Notes: generated from the sequence alone by a model not told the origin. 64,000 bases of DNA from Corinectria fuckeliana (GCA_019137255.1 WPDH01000245.1:186001-250000), one strand, 5' to 3'. Shown: positions 22,701 to 34,981, counted from the first letter of the stretch. Numbers and translations are program-made.

Positions 22701-25700
22701 AGAGGCGCGGACGTTGCACTCGATGACCTTGATGTCGTTGTCCTTGGCGATGAACTGAATGTTGAAGGGACCGGTGACGTTGAGGGCGGCACCGATCTTG
22801 CGGGTGGCCTCCTCGATACGACGGATCGTAGTGAGCTCCAAATCTTGAGGGGGCAGGATCAGAGTAGCGTCACCAGAGTGCACACCAGCGTTCTCAACGT
22901 GCTCGGAGATAAAGTGGCCAACGACAATACCGTCCTTGGCAACAGCGTCCATCTCAATCTCCTTGGCATTCTCAATGTATTTGGTGATGACGACAGGATG
23001 TTCGCGCGAAACCTCGGCGGCCTGGGCAAGATAGGACTCGAGATCCTTCTCGGAGTATACCGTGTTCATAGCGGCACCGGAGAGGACGTACGAGGGTCGG
23101 ACTAGCACGGGGTACGAGACCTTGTTGCAGAAGGCCTGGGCCTCCTCGAAACTTGTGAGCTCCTTCCAGGTAGGCTGGTCAACCTCAATGCGGTCAAGCA
23201 TACGGGAGAACTTGTATCGGTTCTCGGCATTGTCGATCATCTCAGGGGAGGTGCCCAGGACCTTGACACCGGCACGGTGCAGGGGCAAGGCAATGTTGTT
23301 GGGGGTCTGGCCACCCATGGCACCTAGGACGCCGCTAGAGTTCTCCAGCTGGTAGATGTCGAGAACAGTCTCGAGGTTGATGTTCTCGAAGTAGAGCTTG
23401 TCGGCCTCGTCGTAATCGGTGCTGACCGTCTCGGGGTTGTAATTGACCATGATGGTCTTGAAGCCAGTCGCACGAAGAGTTCGGATGGCACGGACAGAGC
23501 ACCAATCGAACTCGACCGAGGAACCAATTCGGTAAACACCAGAACCTAGAACCATGACACCGTGGTCGTCAAAGTCCACGTCATGCTCCGAGGCGTTGTA
23601 GGTCATGTAGAGGTAGTTGGTAAAGGCCGGGAACTCTGCAGCAACAGTGTCAATCTGCTTGACGAAAGGCTGGATACCAGCATCGAGTCGCATCCGGCGG
23701 ATAGCGATCTCGTTGGAGCTCCAGAACTTGGCCAGCTGCCGATCACAGAAACCAAGTCGCTTGGCTTGCAGCAGAATGCCGGGGCTCTTGATGATGTCGG
23801 TGGTACTGTAAATGGACATGTTCTTGGCAAAGTTGCTCAGGCCCTTGAGCTTGCGCAGGAACCACTTATCGATCTTGGTCAACTCCCAGATCTTGTCAAC
23901 AGTGTAGCCCTCGTGCATGGCGTTGGCAATAGCAAACAGACGCTGATCGGAGGGAGTTTGAAGCTCATCGTCAATGCTCATCAGGGCCGGGGTCTCGCCA
24001 AAACCAAGGTTGTGGAAGTCAATAGCTCGGATGGCCTTCTGAATGGCTTCCTCAAAGGATCGACCAATGCTCATGACCTCACCGACACTCTTCATCGAAG
24101 AGCCGAGCTGAGTAGAAACACGAGTGAACTTCTTGAGGTCCCACCGGGGCATCTTGACCACGACATAGTCGAGCGATGGCTCGAAGCAGGCGCAGGTGAC
24201 CTTAGTGACGGAATTAGAAATCTCCTTGAGGGGAATACCGAGACCAAGCTTGGCAGCGATAAAGGCCAGAGGATAGCCAGTGGCCTTGGATGCGAGCGCG
24301 GAAGATCGAGACAATCGGGCGTTGACCTCGATGATGCAGTACTCGCGGGAGAAGGGGTTCAGCGCATACTGAATGTTGCACTCTCCCACGACGCCCAGAT
24401 GTCGGATGACATTGACGGCCGTGGTGCGCAGCATGTTGTAGTCCTCATCAGACAGAGTCTGGGAGGGGGCGACGACGATGGAATCGCCAGTGTGGATACC
24501 GAGGGGGTCGAAGTTTTCCATGTTACAAACTGTGATGCAGTTGTCCTGGGCGTCTCGGACAACCTCGTACTCGATCTCCTTCCAACCCTTCATACTGCGC
24601 TCGATGAGCACCTGGGGGCTGGCGGCAAAAGCCTTGTTGCAAAGCTCGCGGAGCTCGTCCTCGTTGTTTGCGAAACCACTGCCGAGACCACCCAGGGCGT
24701 AGGCAGCGCGGACGATGACGGGGAAGCCAATGTCCTTGACGACGTGCATAGCCTCGTCAATGTTGTTGGCGGAGGCTGACTTGGCACACTTCTCGCCGAT
24801 GGAGTCCATGCTGCGGGCGAACAGCTCTCGGTCCTCAGTCGTGATGATGGTATCGATGGGAGTACCGAGGACCTTGACGCCGAGCTCCTCGAACTCGTCC
24901 TTGAGCTGAATACCGACCTGGAGAGCGGTTTGTCCACCAAAGGTGACGTAGATGGAGTCCGGTCGCTCATACTGGATGACTTTGCGGACAAAGTCGGCGT
25001 TGACGGGCAGGAAGTAGACCTTGTCCGCCAGGCCCTTGGAGGTCTGGATAGTGGCAATGTTCGGGTTGATGAGGACGGTGTAGATTCCCTCCTCCTTCAG
25101 GGCCTTGATGGCCTGGCTACCAGAGTAATCAAACTCGCCGGCTTGGCCGATGCTCAGACCACCGCTGCCGAGGACAAGGACCTTGCGAACAGACACGCGA
25201 GGGTGGAGGCGCTCGTTCTCCTCGATAGTGCCGCCGGGGAAGCTGACGGGGGCCTGGAGCAGTGCCGGGTTCTCGGCACAGCTGGCAATGGTGTCGATGA
25301 AGACGTCGAAGAGGAACTCGGTGTCGCGGGGACCCGGAGTGCTCTCGGGGTGGAATTGGACGGAGAAGTGGGGCTTCTCGGCGTGCATGATACCCTCGTT
25401 GCTGCCATCGTTGGCGTTGACAAACAGCTCCTTCCAGCCCGTCGTCAGGGACGCGGCGTCAACGGCGAAACCGTGGTTCTGGGAGGTGATGTGGCATTTG
25501 CCAGTGATCATGCTGGTGCAGGGAATGTTGTGACCGCGGTTACCAAACTTCATCTTGGCCGTCTGAGCACCAGAGGCGCGGGCTAGCAGCTGGTGGCCCA
25601 GGCAAATACCAAAGACCGGAGTCTTGTTCTGCTCAATGACGGTGGCAATGTTCTTTACGGTGTTTTCGAGCACGGAAGGGTCACCGGGACCGTTGGACAA

Positions 25701-26572
25701 GAAGAGACCGTCGTACTCGTCGGCAGCATTCGCCAGATCATAGTCCCAGGGGCAGACGAGAACTTCGACTCCGCGCTTGAGGAAGCACCTCAACTGGTTG
25801 TACTTCATACCAACATCAAGACACAGGACACGGATGGTGCGGCCCGACGGGTGCTTGCGGACAACCGACGGGGGAGGCTTATATAGTTTAGGCGCCTTGA
25901 TGGACACTACACGACGATGAGCATGCCTTCGAATATGAAGTCATGGGGGGACTCACCCTCTGCCACCAGGTTCTTGGTATTGGGGTCGACCCAGTCGAGC
26001 TGCTCAAAGTTCTCGATGGGGGCTGGAGCCAGCGGGCCCTCAATCTGGCTGGCGGTGCCATTGGTGAGGTCCTTGGACTCGAGGCGCATCTTGCCGAGCA
26101 TGCTGCCCTTCTCGCGGATTCTCTTGGTCAGGGCGCGGGTGTCGACGCCGTACATGGCGGGGACGCCCTGCTCCTTTAGCCAGGTTCCCAGGGAGGAGGT
26201 GGCCAAGAAGTGGGAGAAGTCCTCGCCTGAGTACGAGGCCGTGACCAGACCAGCGATGTGGATCTGGGACGACTCGAAGTGGGCAGGCAGGTCGCCGAGG
26301 AGCTCATCCACGGTCTCGCGCGAGGGAACGCCATAGTTGCCGACCAGAGGGAAGGTGATGACGAGGATCTGGCCGCGGTATGAAGGGTCAGTAACGGACT
26401 CGGGATACCCCACCATGCCCGTCTGGAAGACCAGCTCTCCAGCAATGCTCTTCTGGGCGCCAAAGCTGTAGCCCTGGTAGGTAGAGCCATCCTCCAGCTC
26501 GAGGCAGGTGAGGCCATCGTCGTCGGAGCCCACGAGGCGCGCCGACGCCGGCGGCTGAGGTTCGGGGGACAT
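19796..26572 (-). CDS. pyrABCN: Fused carbamoyl-phosphate synthase / aspartate carbamoyltransferase (pyrimidine pathway)
   Basis: Three exons on the minus strand: 26572-25957, 25906-19908 and 19855-19796, with 50- and 52-nt introns, giving 2224 aa; A. nidulans pyrABCN and yeast Ura2 have similar lengths. Domains in order: CPSase small-subunit N-part (about 15-150), class I glutamine amidotransferase with GICLGHQLLA (nucleophile Cys about 307), two CPSase synthetase halves starting near residue 445 (LVLGSGGLSIGQAGEFDYSG), an MGS-like allosteric segment, a dihydroorotase-like region, and aspartate carbamoyltransferase from about 1905 with FYEPSTRTSASFD, HPTQAFLDLF and GDLLYGRPVHSL. The last exon (MRYGLYIRMALLALVMGDS) completes the ATCase end. 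It makes carbamoyl phosphate and carbamoyl aspartate, the first two steps of UMP synthesis. The dihydroorotase-like part has lost its metal-binding HxH, as in other fungi. The start at 26572 is the first ATG. Confidence 0.96.
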
Positions 26573-28364
26573 TGTGAGGGTAGGGAGGGTGAAGAGACGC
26601 AACGCGGGGCAGAAGAAGCCAAGGGTTGGGATCTTAGTAGTGCGAAGAAGGCAGAGGTTTGCGAGCGACGGCCGGCAAGAAAACTCGTTCTCAGAGCTCC
26701 CCTGGACTGGTCAGAAGCTACTTCGCAATCATCTGCCTCGACGGCAATTGGGTGAAGAGAGGTTGGTGAGAAAGGCGAGTGTTAGAGGAGGAAAGATGAA
26801 AGAGTCCGAAGACGTCGACGACGGGTGCAGTTTGTCTTTTTTTTTTTTCTTCCCACGTCGAGGTACCGACCTAGGGTGCTCCCCTGTTAGCACTGGCCTA
26901 CGGCTACAGGACATTTCCATTGGTCAATGGCTGGGAGGCTCCCCCAGTGCGTCCAATCCGAGCAATTCAAGGGACTCTTGCAGGGCACTAAGGCGCCCCG
27001 CCAACGCCTTGGCCGAACCTCTCCACGGCTTCAATGATCTGGCGGCAGTACGAAGCCGGTACGTACACAATAGTAAGTGTGAGACGCCGCTGACTGGGTG
27101 GGTGACGAGATCGGCGGTCAGGGCCAGGCTGCCAGGGTCATGGATATGGATATGGATATGGATGTCTTTGGTCACCGAGACTGAGAAAGGGATGATACGA
27201 CGGTGGCGGAGACGAGAATCCCAAGTAAGCGAGGAGGCTGGGGTGATGAGACGGAGAAAACGAAGAGCTTCTGTAGGCCTGCTGGTTGCGAGCAAAAAGT
27301 CGAAAGCAGAAGTCTGGATCTGGACGCGAAGCTGTGAGCTGCATGATGTGAGATCTGTGTGGCGTCTTTCTGACACGACACATGGAAGTTAAACTCTAGG
27401 CCTGGGTATAACAAATACGTCTCGAAATAAGTAATATTCTCGTCCGCAATCGCAGACTTCACTCTTCACTCGGCCTGACTTAGAACACCTTGCATCCCGC
27501 AAGTCATCAGCACTGCAACGATGCCCCGCCGGTGAGAAGCCTGCCGGCGCCGGGTCCTCGACCGGGCCTCCGAATGGATGATCCATCTATTGCGTCCGTC
27601 TACCTATTTCTCCAACTAAAACCACAGTCGGCGTATCAACTAGGAGGGAAAAAAAACGCTCTCCATCCGGCGCTGCGCTGCAAAGAAGTTTTTTTCTTTT
27701 ACATATTCTCCATCTTGTGGGCCAATGCCGATCCTCCATTATGACTCGCAACAAGCATTATCCGAGATAGTGCAAAGCTCCAGAAAGGCGTACTTCGTAA
27801 TACTTGGAAGGAGAAGACATACGCGGCAATTTCCATCTCTTTGGCATGTCACGCGTCTGCGAGTCCCCGCGAGTCCTGCGTGCTGCATGCATAAGCAGGT
27901 ATCCCTCCACACACACAGTACCGTGCAAGATGAGACAGTACGAGGTACAAGGTACAAATATTTGCTGCAGATAGCAATGACGGGGCTGTTTAGTATTTTG
28001 TTTAGGTAGTAGTTAAGTCATGACTGGCACAAAATTCGCTCCCATAAACGCCACTCAACCAGTGATAGTACTCATCTCTGCAGCGCCCTTTTACCCTTAT
28101 CTGGTATCCAAATAAATGCACCCCCTCGACGTGTCCGTCCGTTCTGCTTGGAATTCATGCCTTGGCCTGGATTCCGATACCAGGACCTAGCTGATACCTC
28201 ATGAAACACCACACAGGTGGATCAATGTCTCCAGGCTACACGTAATTAGTGCATACCTTGTCAATGTCACACTTCCAGCTTCCCGAATCGCGGCGTCTTA
28301 AGGTATGAACCATCACGTCATATATACACACGGCCTCAACCCTAGGGATAAAGCAGCAGATCCA
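26573..28364. other. Intergenic: CPSase-ATCase promoter and SSXT-gene 3' flank
   Basis: About 1.8 kb. A T-run near 26838-26849 and a GGATAT microsatellite at 27141-27163 are visible. An open frame on the plus strand across 26574-27392 is rejected: it lacks an ATG at its head and has no domain signal. No RNA gene recognised. Confidence 0.5.
27141..27163. repeat. GGATAT hexanucleotide microsatellite
   Basis: Nearly four tandem copies of GGATAT. Confidence 0.8.
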
Positions 28365-29956
28365 CTATGAGGGCATGCCAGGGTGGTGCATCGGCGGCGC
28401 TGGCATGTTTGTCATTTGAGGCGTCCTCTGACCTGTCGGGCTGGCCTGGTTCGCCATCGCGCCCATCGCGCCGCCGGGTTTCTGGCCTTGAGGTCCGCCT
28501 GTCTGCGGAGGCATACGGTAGAGTGGTTCTTTCTTGGGGTCAAATCCGGGGAACACGGCCTGTAACCTCATATATAGATCCTTGATGCTCTTATCGCGCT
28601 CGTCTCGGTCAGCCACTGGGTCGACCTTGTTCTCCAAACCATCAGGGCCTGCAGCCATGGGTCGAAGCTTGAGCGAGAGATTCAAGGGAGGAGCGCTGAG
28701 ATACGCTGGGCAAGGAGGGGCCTTAACCTCCGGCTTTCTATCTGCCAAGGCCGCCATGTATGAGAGATTGCCTTGTAGCCGCCGCATGCATCTATGTCGC
28801 CTATTAGTGTCGTTCTGCCCGTTCTCGAAAGTGACTTACTGAAGATAATCCTGTTGGAACAAAGCCTCTTCTTCCGTCGGCTTCTTATCTCCTCCATTGC
28901 CATCCGCAGCATGTTCTTTTTTCAACTCTTGTTGCGTCGCCTGGATCTGGATCGACTCGTACAGCAATTCGTGGTTGATGTCCAGTAGAAGGGCAAAGCG
29001 CTCCTTGTCTCGTGATTCCGTCCCGGGGCTCAGAGGCGTTCCCACGGCCGAGCCTCCGTTCGCCGTCACTCCCTGGTTCGCGGGGAATGTCGGAGTCTGC
29101 GGCGTAGACATGCCAGCGGAGGACGGTTGCTGGTTCGTCGGGGTTTGACTCTGTGAAGGGGGCTGAGGTGTCGAGAACTGTCCCGGTTGCGAAGACACCG
29201 CGTTGTTAGGTGTGCCCTGGGCAGCACTCGGGGGGCGCTGAGGAGTTCCGACCTGGCCCATTGCCGCCTGGCTTGGGGGTTGTTGCTGTGGCTGCTGTGG
29301 CTGTTGAGGCAAACGCTGCATCATCTGGGGTTGCTGGGGCATTCCCGGCTGGTTCATGGGAAAGCCTTGCATGCCGCCAGCCATCATGTAATTGGGTGTA
29401 AAGCCCTGGGGACCGACCGATGAGGGAACGACTTGGCCGTAAGGCGCGCCAGTGAATTGCTGTTGGTATCCTGCCACTTTCACCAATCAGTCAGCTGTCA
29501 ACTTGAACGAGGGGAAATTGCAATGTGGTTTGGCGCAAACGGTCGCGCATTTGTCCTACGACACGCTCTCTAGCGACCCTTCCCCCCACGCGAGGGAAGC
29601 GATTGTCAATCGAGCAGCTGTCTGGCAGAGATGATGTAAACAGCTCGACCAAGGCCTGGGCGCGTTGAAGCGCGTTGGGATGGTTATCGCGCCAGGACAC
29701 ACAAAGGCGACTCACTCTGGCCATTGGCCGCCATGTTCGGCATGGTGGTGTTCGGCATCATTCCCGAAGGACCACCGGGCATCATCTGGGGATTCGCGCC
29801 AGGGGCAAAGGAGCCCTGGGGAGCCATGCCGGCGAACTGTTGCTGCTGGTTGTACATGACCTGCTGGCTGGTCGGCTGGGCTCCAGGCTGCTGTGGAGCG
29901 GCGTTGTTGAAGGAGGGAGTAGGGTTGTTGGCAAAGCCATAGCCGGCGGAATACAT
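28365..29956 (-). CDS. SS18/SSXT-family protein, putative SWI/SNF chromatin-remodelling subunit
   Basis: Three exons on the minus strand, 29956-29716, 29470-28840 and 28791-28365, with introns of 245 and 48 nt, giving 432 aa. The first 250 residues are Gln/Pro/Met/Gly-rich (MQRLPQQPQQPQQQPPSQ), a composition typical of chromatin and transcription co-regulators. The conserved core follows: LLLDINHELLYESIQIQ, then, across the intron junction, FQQDYLQCMRRLQGNLSYMAALADR. This pattern matches the SNH domain of human SS18 (LLDEN..., then QYQQ-LHRNL-YLATIAD). The family binds the SWI/SNF (BAF) ATPase module; a fungal SWI/SNF role, comparable to yeast Snf11, is inferred. Fungal databases often call such proteins glutamine-repeat proteins. 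The second intron is supported by the family match across the junction. Confidence 0.8.
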
Positions 29957-30987
29957 GGCGGCAGCGCGGCGCTTGCGGAGCGTAGGTAGTGGTTAAGAGG
30001 CGGCGGCAGGGAGCCTCGGGGCCGAAGGGCGTCGAGCGTGCTGGTGTCGAGCGGCGCGGAGACAGGCGATAGGCGACGGGCGATGACGACTCGGGCGATG
30101 GGTATGGGTCGGTTTCGGGACGGGGTCGGGCTGGGCAGACACGCTCAGACAAACGGCGAGGGCCTGGAGGCTGTGACGCGGGCCGGGATTGGGAACCTGG
30201 GCTGGGAGACGACGTTGCGCGAGGTTGTGTGGGGCCACGAGACCGGATGTCGACCGCTTCCGTCACGGCTATTCGACGCCGAGGACGCGGACACGGACTT
30301 ATTGTACGGCCAGGTGCCGCCCTGCATCCACGTATCAAGAGTATATGTCTCCCTAACGTCGGTTGAGCTTTCGAGAAAAAGTCGAAAGCAATAAGCAATA
30401 CTTCGTACCAGGGTGACGCTCCCGGGGTAGGGTCAGGATTCAGGTGGCCTTGGGTCGGGGCGATGGTGGCGTGCAACCGTCTCGGCCTGGGGTCGCAATA
30501 GTCTGATTTGACAAGGCCCTAACAACGATGATTGCGATTGACCACGAGTAATAGTACAGTACGTACTGCGCGGGGACGTGCAAGGGCTGCGCGGCTAAAG
30601 TGAGACAGGCGGCTGTCGAGACAATGGACGAGTCTGCGGCCAAGGACAATCGCAGTTAGCCGACACTATGGCTGCGCTGCTATGTCGTGTTGTCAAAAGG
30701 AGAGGCTTGCGCTTTGGTAGTAGCAACTGGGAAATTTTCTCCGTTGACCATCAGCGCTAGCTTGTCCAAGAGCCGCCCTTGAATAAGTAGCCACTGTTCA
30801 TCCATCAATCAGCTTCACGTCCAACCATGCCCGTCTACATCAACTGCAGGGCACTGGCCGGCTAGGCACAGTTACAGTTCACACACTTGAATACACACAA
30901 CCCCAGCGGCCGGCTATCAGCTCCATGACTCCCACATTGTTCTCACCAACATACAGCAAAAAGTGAGCGGAAGGCAAAAGAAGAAGA
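29957..30987. other. Intergenic between SSXT gene promoter and first tRNA-Arg
   Basis: About 1 kb, GC-rich near the SSXT start and plainer toward the tRNA. Long antisense frames here are GC-skew artefacts. Nothing else recognised. Confidence 0.45.
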
Positions 30988-31058
30988 GGTCACGGTGGGG
31001 CTCGAACCCACGATCTCCTGATTCGTAGTCAGACGCCTTGCCATTGGGCCACGCGACC
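30988..31058 (-). tRNA. tRNA-Arg (anticodon ACG), copy 1
   Basis: Read on the minus strand it starts GGTCGCGTGGCCCAATGG, with acceptor arm GGTCGCG/CGTGACC closing 7 pairs (one G-T). The anticodon loop is CTACGAA, so the anticodon is ACG (Arg, CGU; CGC/CGA after A-to-I editing). The T-arm GTGGG-TTCGAGC-CCCAC is perfect. Length is 71 nt without intron. A TTTT tract follows within 15 bases (Pol III terminator). Confidence 0.95.
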
Positions 31059-34000
31059 GAGTGATTGATGTTAAATTGCACCCTATTTTAGTATATTATG
31101 CGCTAGCTTCAATACTCTCAAAGACACTCGAATTGGGATCAAACTGAAGGATCTTTTTATTGCTAACGTGAGAGCAGCAGCCTACCAGGCCCTGCTCGAG
31201 CGGCAAACGTATCGTTTACGCAAATGAATCCCCCGCCCCAAGAGACAGATGAACCCATAACGACGTAAACGAAGAGGCGGAGGAGGAATAAATACAGGAC
31301 GAGAGACGGAGGAGTATCACGACCTCACTAATGGACACAACAATCATTCCTACTAGTGGACACGCCGAAATCGCATGGTCAAACAAGAACGGTCTGCCGT
31401 AGAAGAGACGATCGATCCGCTAAAGTCCCTTGACCTTCAGTCTTCTACTGACGGCCAATGAGGAGGAGAGTTGGACTTGAACTAGTGCTTCGGGAGCATT
31501 CCTGGGCCAAGCTGAACTCGATAGCCGGTTGGAGAGCCATAAACTCCAGAGCTAATGAACCAGGACAGTATTTGTCTGTCCTGCGATGTTTTCCTTGCGG
31601 ATTATCGTGCACAAGTCAAGTCATATTCCACCCCGCCCTCGAGATCACACCTGTTATCACATCTGGCTCTGGATAGACTTGCCTCCGAGAGCATACGTAA
31701 TCACCTCTAGATGTTAGAAGGTAGGTAAAAAGTAACAGCCCACAGTACAGCAATCAGTATAGTTAAGATATCATCTATCCGGAGTGGCAACGCGTTAGTC
31801 AGGATACACTCACAGGGAACCTTCCCTCATTCGCCCTTTAGCTTCCTCCCCTTGTCTGTATAAGCGGATGCACCTGGAAGAGGTCAAGTCGAAAGGGGGT
31901 TCAACTAGAGTAACTCTCCCTCCTGACATCGGAACGAAGGCTGGATACCTGCTACTTCTGAAAGCGAAACTACTCCTGCTTAGTTTATTAATACTGTATT
32001 AGAGAGTTTGGACAGTTACATTAAGAGAATTTGATCGCACCCTAACATCTTGCAATGCTGGGGTATTTGTTTGGGTGGCCCTGTTACCTCTCTCACGTAA
32101 CAGAGTAAATAATATGATAATTTGACTAAACAGCGAAACTGATATATTTAATGTACGAACATTTTCTTTCAGAAATATTACTGAAATAGGCGAGATTAAC
32201 CAGTACAGCTATGTCTTGCCAAACAAGTTTATAAACGCTCATCCATAACACAATGTGAAAAGACTCTGAATTTGGCATGATGCTGCCTGCAAATGTGTTG
32301 GGGAATTGATCAGGGCTTGGCTGGGCTATAGTTGGTCCCGGAAACAAATCGCCAGAGGTCCCGTCTGAATATCCCAAACATTGCTTCCTCATATATAGCA
32401 AGTGGCTGAGAAGCCAGCTCCAAAATTAGACAATTATCCGTCCTCCTGGTAACGATTCACTTTTGTCGACATCACTTGCCGAGAGCTGTCGCTGTCGCCT
32501 GTGAGGCCGCCCGGTGGAGGCGCTTCAACAAGTCTACCATACCGAACAAAGCAAAAGCTCAGCGGGGAGAAAACAGCGAGTACATATTAGTAGCACCCCT
32601 TCGATGATGGTGGAGTTATTTAACTGCCTTCCCAAAGGCATTACGACAAGTCTAGAGAAAGCTCGCATTGACATCCTCCAATATACTGAAAGTTGCCTAT
32701 TTGCCTGTCAAACGACATTTTCTTGCTGAAAGATCACCTCACGGACAGTCTCATCCAGAATGTTTCAACAAATTTGTCGAACAAGAGGCAAGACTCAGTG
32801 GGAAACCTGCTTTGCACTTAGTAAAAGGGTATAGGAAATCTTCTGGAAACGCTATAATGGGAGTTTTAGAATTATCCAACATTTTACACTGATACGTCTG
32901 AATACGGCAAGTGCGCGAATCCGACAAACCCGTGAATGAGAATGCTCCTCAAGAAAGGCTTATAGAGAGGTCATACATAACAAAACTTGCGACGTGTTGG
33001 GTCGATGTCACTGGAGAGAACACGCTTCTGGCTGCAATCTTCTGCGGTGTGACAGGACATATGGTGCAATCCTCCGAGGATATTAAGAAGCTTCACGACC
33101 AACATACACACAACAGCCTGATGGTTCTCTCACCTGCTACTTATTCTGACGCCGGCACGCCAGCACAGAGATTAGGTGCTCAGGAAGCAATATTTAAGAT
33201 TCCTTGATGGTTAGAAGCGTCCGAACGCAGATTCACCTCAATGATGGAGAAGTAGAGAGGCTCGTCGTTGGCTTCCCACACCCCGAGAAAATTCTTTACC
33301 CACACTCCGCATTCCATGGATGAGGCCATTGACTTTGCTATTGGCATTTCTGGTCTGACGGATGTTATTATCTCGGAAATTGTTTAGCTCACGAGAGGAT
33401 TGACAGGGGAACTCGGCGGGACAACGGCTTCCCCGTGGCTACGAGAGCCGTGTGGTTCTTGTCGTTAGGATGAGGAACTTTGAGAAGGGGACCGGGGCAC
33501 GGCTGGGCATGGCGTACATCCTCGAGGCTATCACAAGGGCACTTCGTATGCCGTTAAGCTGGGTCTTAGCTATACGGCTGTACGTCTACAGCGCACTCTT
33601 AAGGGACTACCTAGTCAAACCTGTGAAACCCTACGACTGGTCAAGCTGCAAGATGCTGGAGGTCATTGAGAAAGATAGTGTGGCGGTCGATGGCAGCGGC
33701 AGATGTTGCGATATTAGGAACGAGCCGTCAAAGATTCGAGAAGTCCTCACTTGTTTAAATTGCTCTGCTGAGTTCAGACCAGGACAGGGATAGTGGGAGG
33801 CACAAGAAGAAAATTCACGAAGACATGAGAACACGATAGTCCACTGAGGTGAGCCAAACTGGCCCGAGACATTCAGGAGTCGTAGTGGGTTTTGAAGCAT
33901 GTGAAGAAACACGCAGAGGTGGAAGGCTAGAGTCTAGCGATAACATAGATGACGAAAGAAAACATAAATTGACAAGAGATGCTGCAGGCAGTTCAAGACC

Positions 34001-34600
34001 TCATAGTCTCAAGGCCAGATATTACACTTCACCCTACTCTTGGGTGCGCGTTGACCAACGTCTGATGTCCTCGCATTTCTGACATCTCAAGTTCATGATG
34101 CTGCGTGAAAAGGGAAAGGGTTCCGGGCAATCGGTGCCCGACTGGATTGCTGACGTGCACGGCTCGAGGACTTCCACAACTGCCAATAAATCCCTGCAAT
34201 GGACGCAATAATGCGTCTCTATGACTTTCGTGCACATTCTGAGGTTGAGGTTAGGGTGCTTAATCTAGGTGGATTGAGTTGTTAGTGTTTGGGGGTTTCT
34301 TTTGGGAATTTCTTTCGCTTGCTTAATTAGCAAGTAGGCGAGAAACTGTGGGGACGGTCGGCTTCTTATAGAAACCACGTTAGCGTGATTGAGAACTACG
34401 TCTTGAGATATTGTGAATCCTGCATTCGATGTTGCAGTGCTGCAGTGTAAGGCGGAGTGGACAAGCAATCCAGGTCAGTACTGTGTTTTCTGGGGCGCCC
34501 GATCACGTGTCAGACCCCGCAGGCATCAACATCTCCACATCGACAGCCAGCCCACAATATGGAGCCCAAAGTTGAATCGTCCAACTCGTCGGAATAACAC
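31059..34600. other. Gene-poor stretch between tRNA-Arg copies
   Basis: About 3.5 kb of moderately AT-rich sequence. Short open frames at 32911-33207 and 33452-33793 on the plus strand have no start context, domain or splice pattern that I can defend. It may contain old, decayed insertions, but no terminal repeats or target duplications were found. Confidence 0.45.
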
Positions 34601-34728
34601 GGTCGCGTGGCCCAATGGGTATGCATCATCATCATTCACGAGTACTATCCAACAGTCAACTAACAGTTCCTTAAGCAAGGCGTCTGACTACGAATCAGGA
34701 GATCGTAGGTTCGGGCCCCACCGTGACC
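34601..34728 (+). pseudogene. tRNA-Arg(ACG) copy 2, interrupted by a 57-nt intron-like insertion
   Basis: Bases 34601-34618 and 34676-34728 together equal a 71-nt tRNA-Arg(ACG) differing from the intact copies at two positions. The two changes are in the T-arm: stem GTAGG/CCCAC has an A-C mismatch, and the loop reads TTCGGGC, losing the conserved A58. The 57-base insertion sits directly after the A-box-like TGGCCCAATGG in the D-loop. The anticodon loop CTACGAA and the acceptor arm are intact, and a TTTTT terminator follows at about 34734. Because of the T-arm damage I call it a pseudogene, but transcription is possible. Confidence 0.75.
34619..34675 (+). other. 57-nt insertion with spliceosomal-intron features inside a tRNA gene
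   Basis: The insertion begins GTATGC, contains AACTAAC near 34657-34663 and ends TTCCTTAAG. These match the donor, branch site and acceptor layout of short fungal introns, with 12 bases from branch A to the end; an AAG acceptor is less common than CAG or TAG. Its length is in the range of other introns in this window (48-103 nt mostly). No tRNA-type intron is expected in the D-loop. Boundaries are ambiguous by one base because a G is present at both edges. Confidence 0.6.
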
Positions 34729-34807
34729 TTCTCTTTTTGCTTCTTCCAAGTACAACTCCATTCACTCTTTGAGCAACACCGAGCTGCTTCGTCCTTTGGA
34801 ACAGCAT

Positions 34808-34823
34808 GGTCCCGTGGCCCAAT
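34808..34823 (+). pseudogene. 5' fragment of a tRNA-Arg(ACG) gene
   Basis: GGTCCCGTGGCCCAAT matches the first 16 bases of the intact tRNA-Arg copies at 15 of 16 positions and then diverges, in the same D-loop region where copy 2 is interrupted. Chance similarity cannot be excluded for 16 bases, but its position between two tRNA-Arg copies argues for a relic. Confidence 0.5.
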
Positions 34824-34981
34824 CAGCAATTTGCAATCTGTTAATCTCTGTGAAACTGCTTTAGAAAGTTGTCTAACAGGGTTTGCTCATTCTGTCTAGC
34901 TTTCGTTTTTGCTTTGCTTGGGGCGCCTGACTCGACAATATGGAATGCAAGATCGAGCAAAAATCTCCAACAAATCAGCCC

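Noticed and set aside
26574..27392. 272-codon plus-strand frame in the promoter of the CPSase-ATCase gene
   Set aside because: No ATG at the head of the frame, Arg/Lys/Trp-rich composition and no family signal.
29712..30476. 254-codon minus-strand frame over the SSXT first exon and promoter
   Set aside because: Uses a different frame from the SSXT exon and is Pro/Arg-rich without domain; a GC shadow.
32911..33793. Two open frames that might be an old enzyme fragment
   Set aside because: I tried to read them as a decayed enzyme gene but found no motif order that I could defend.
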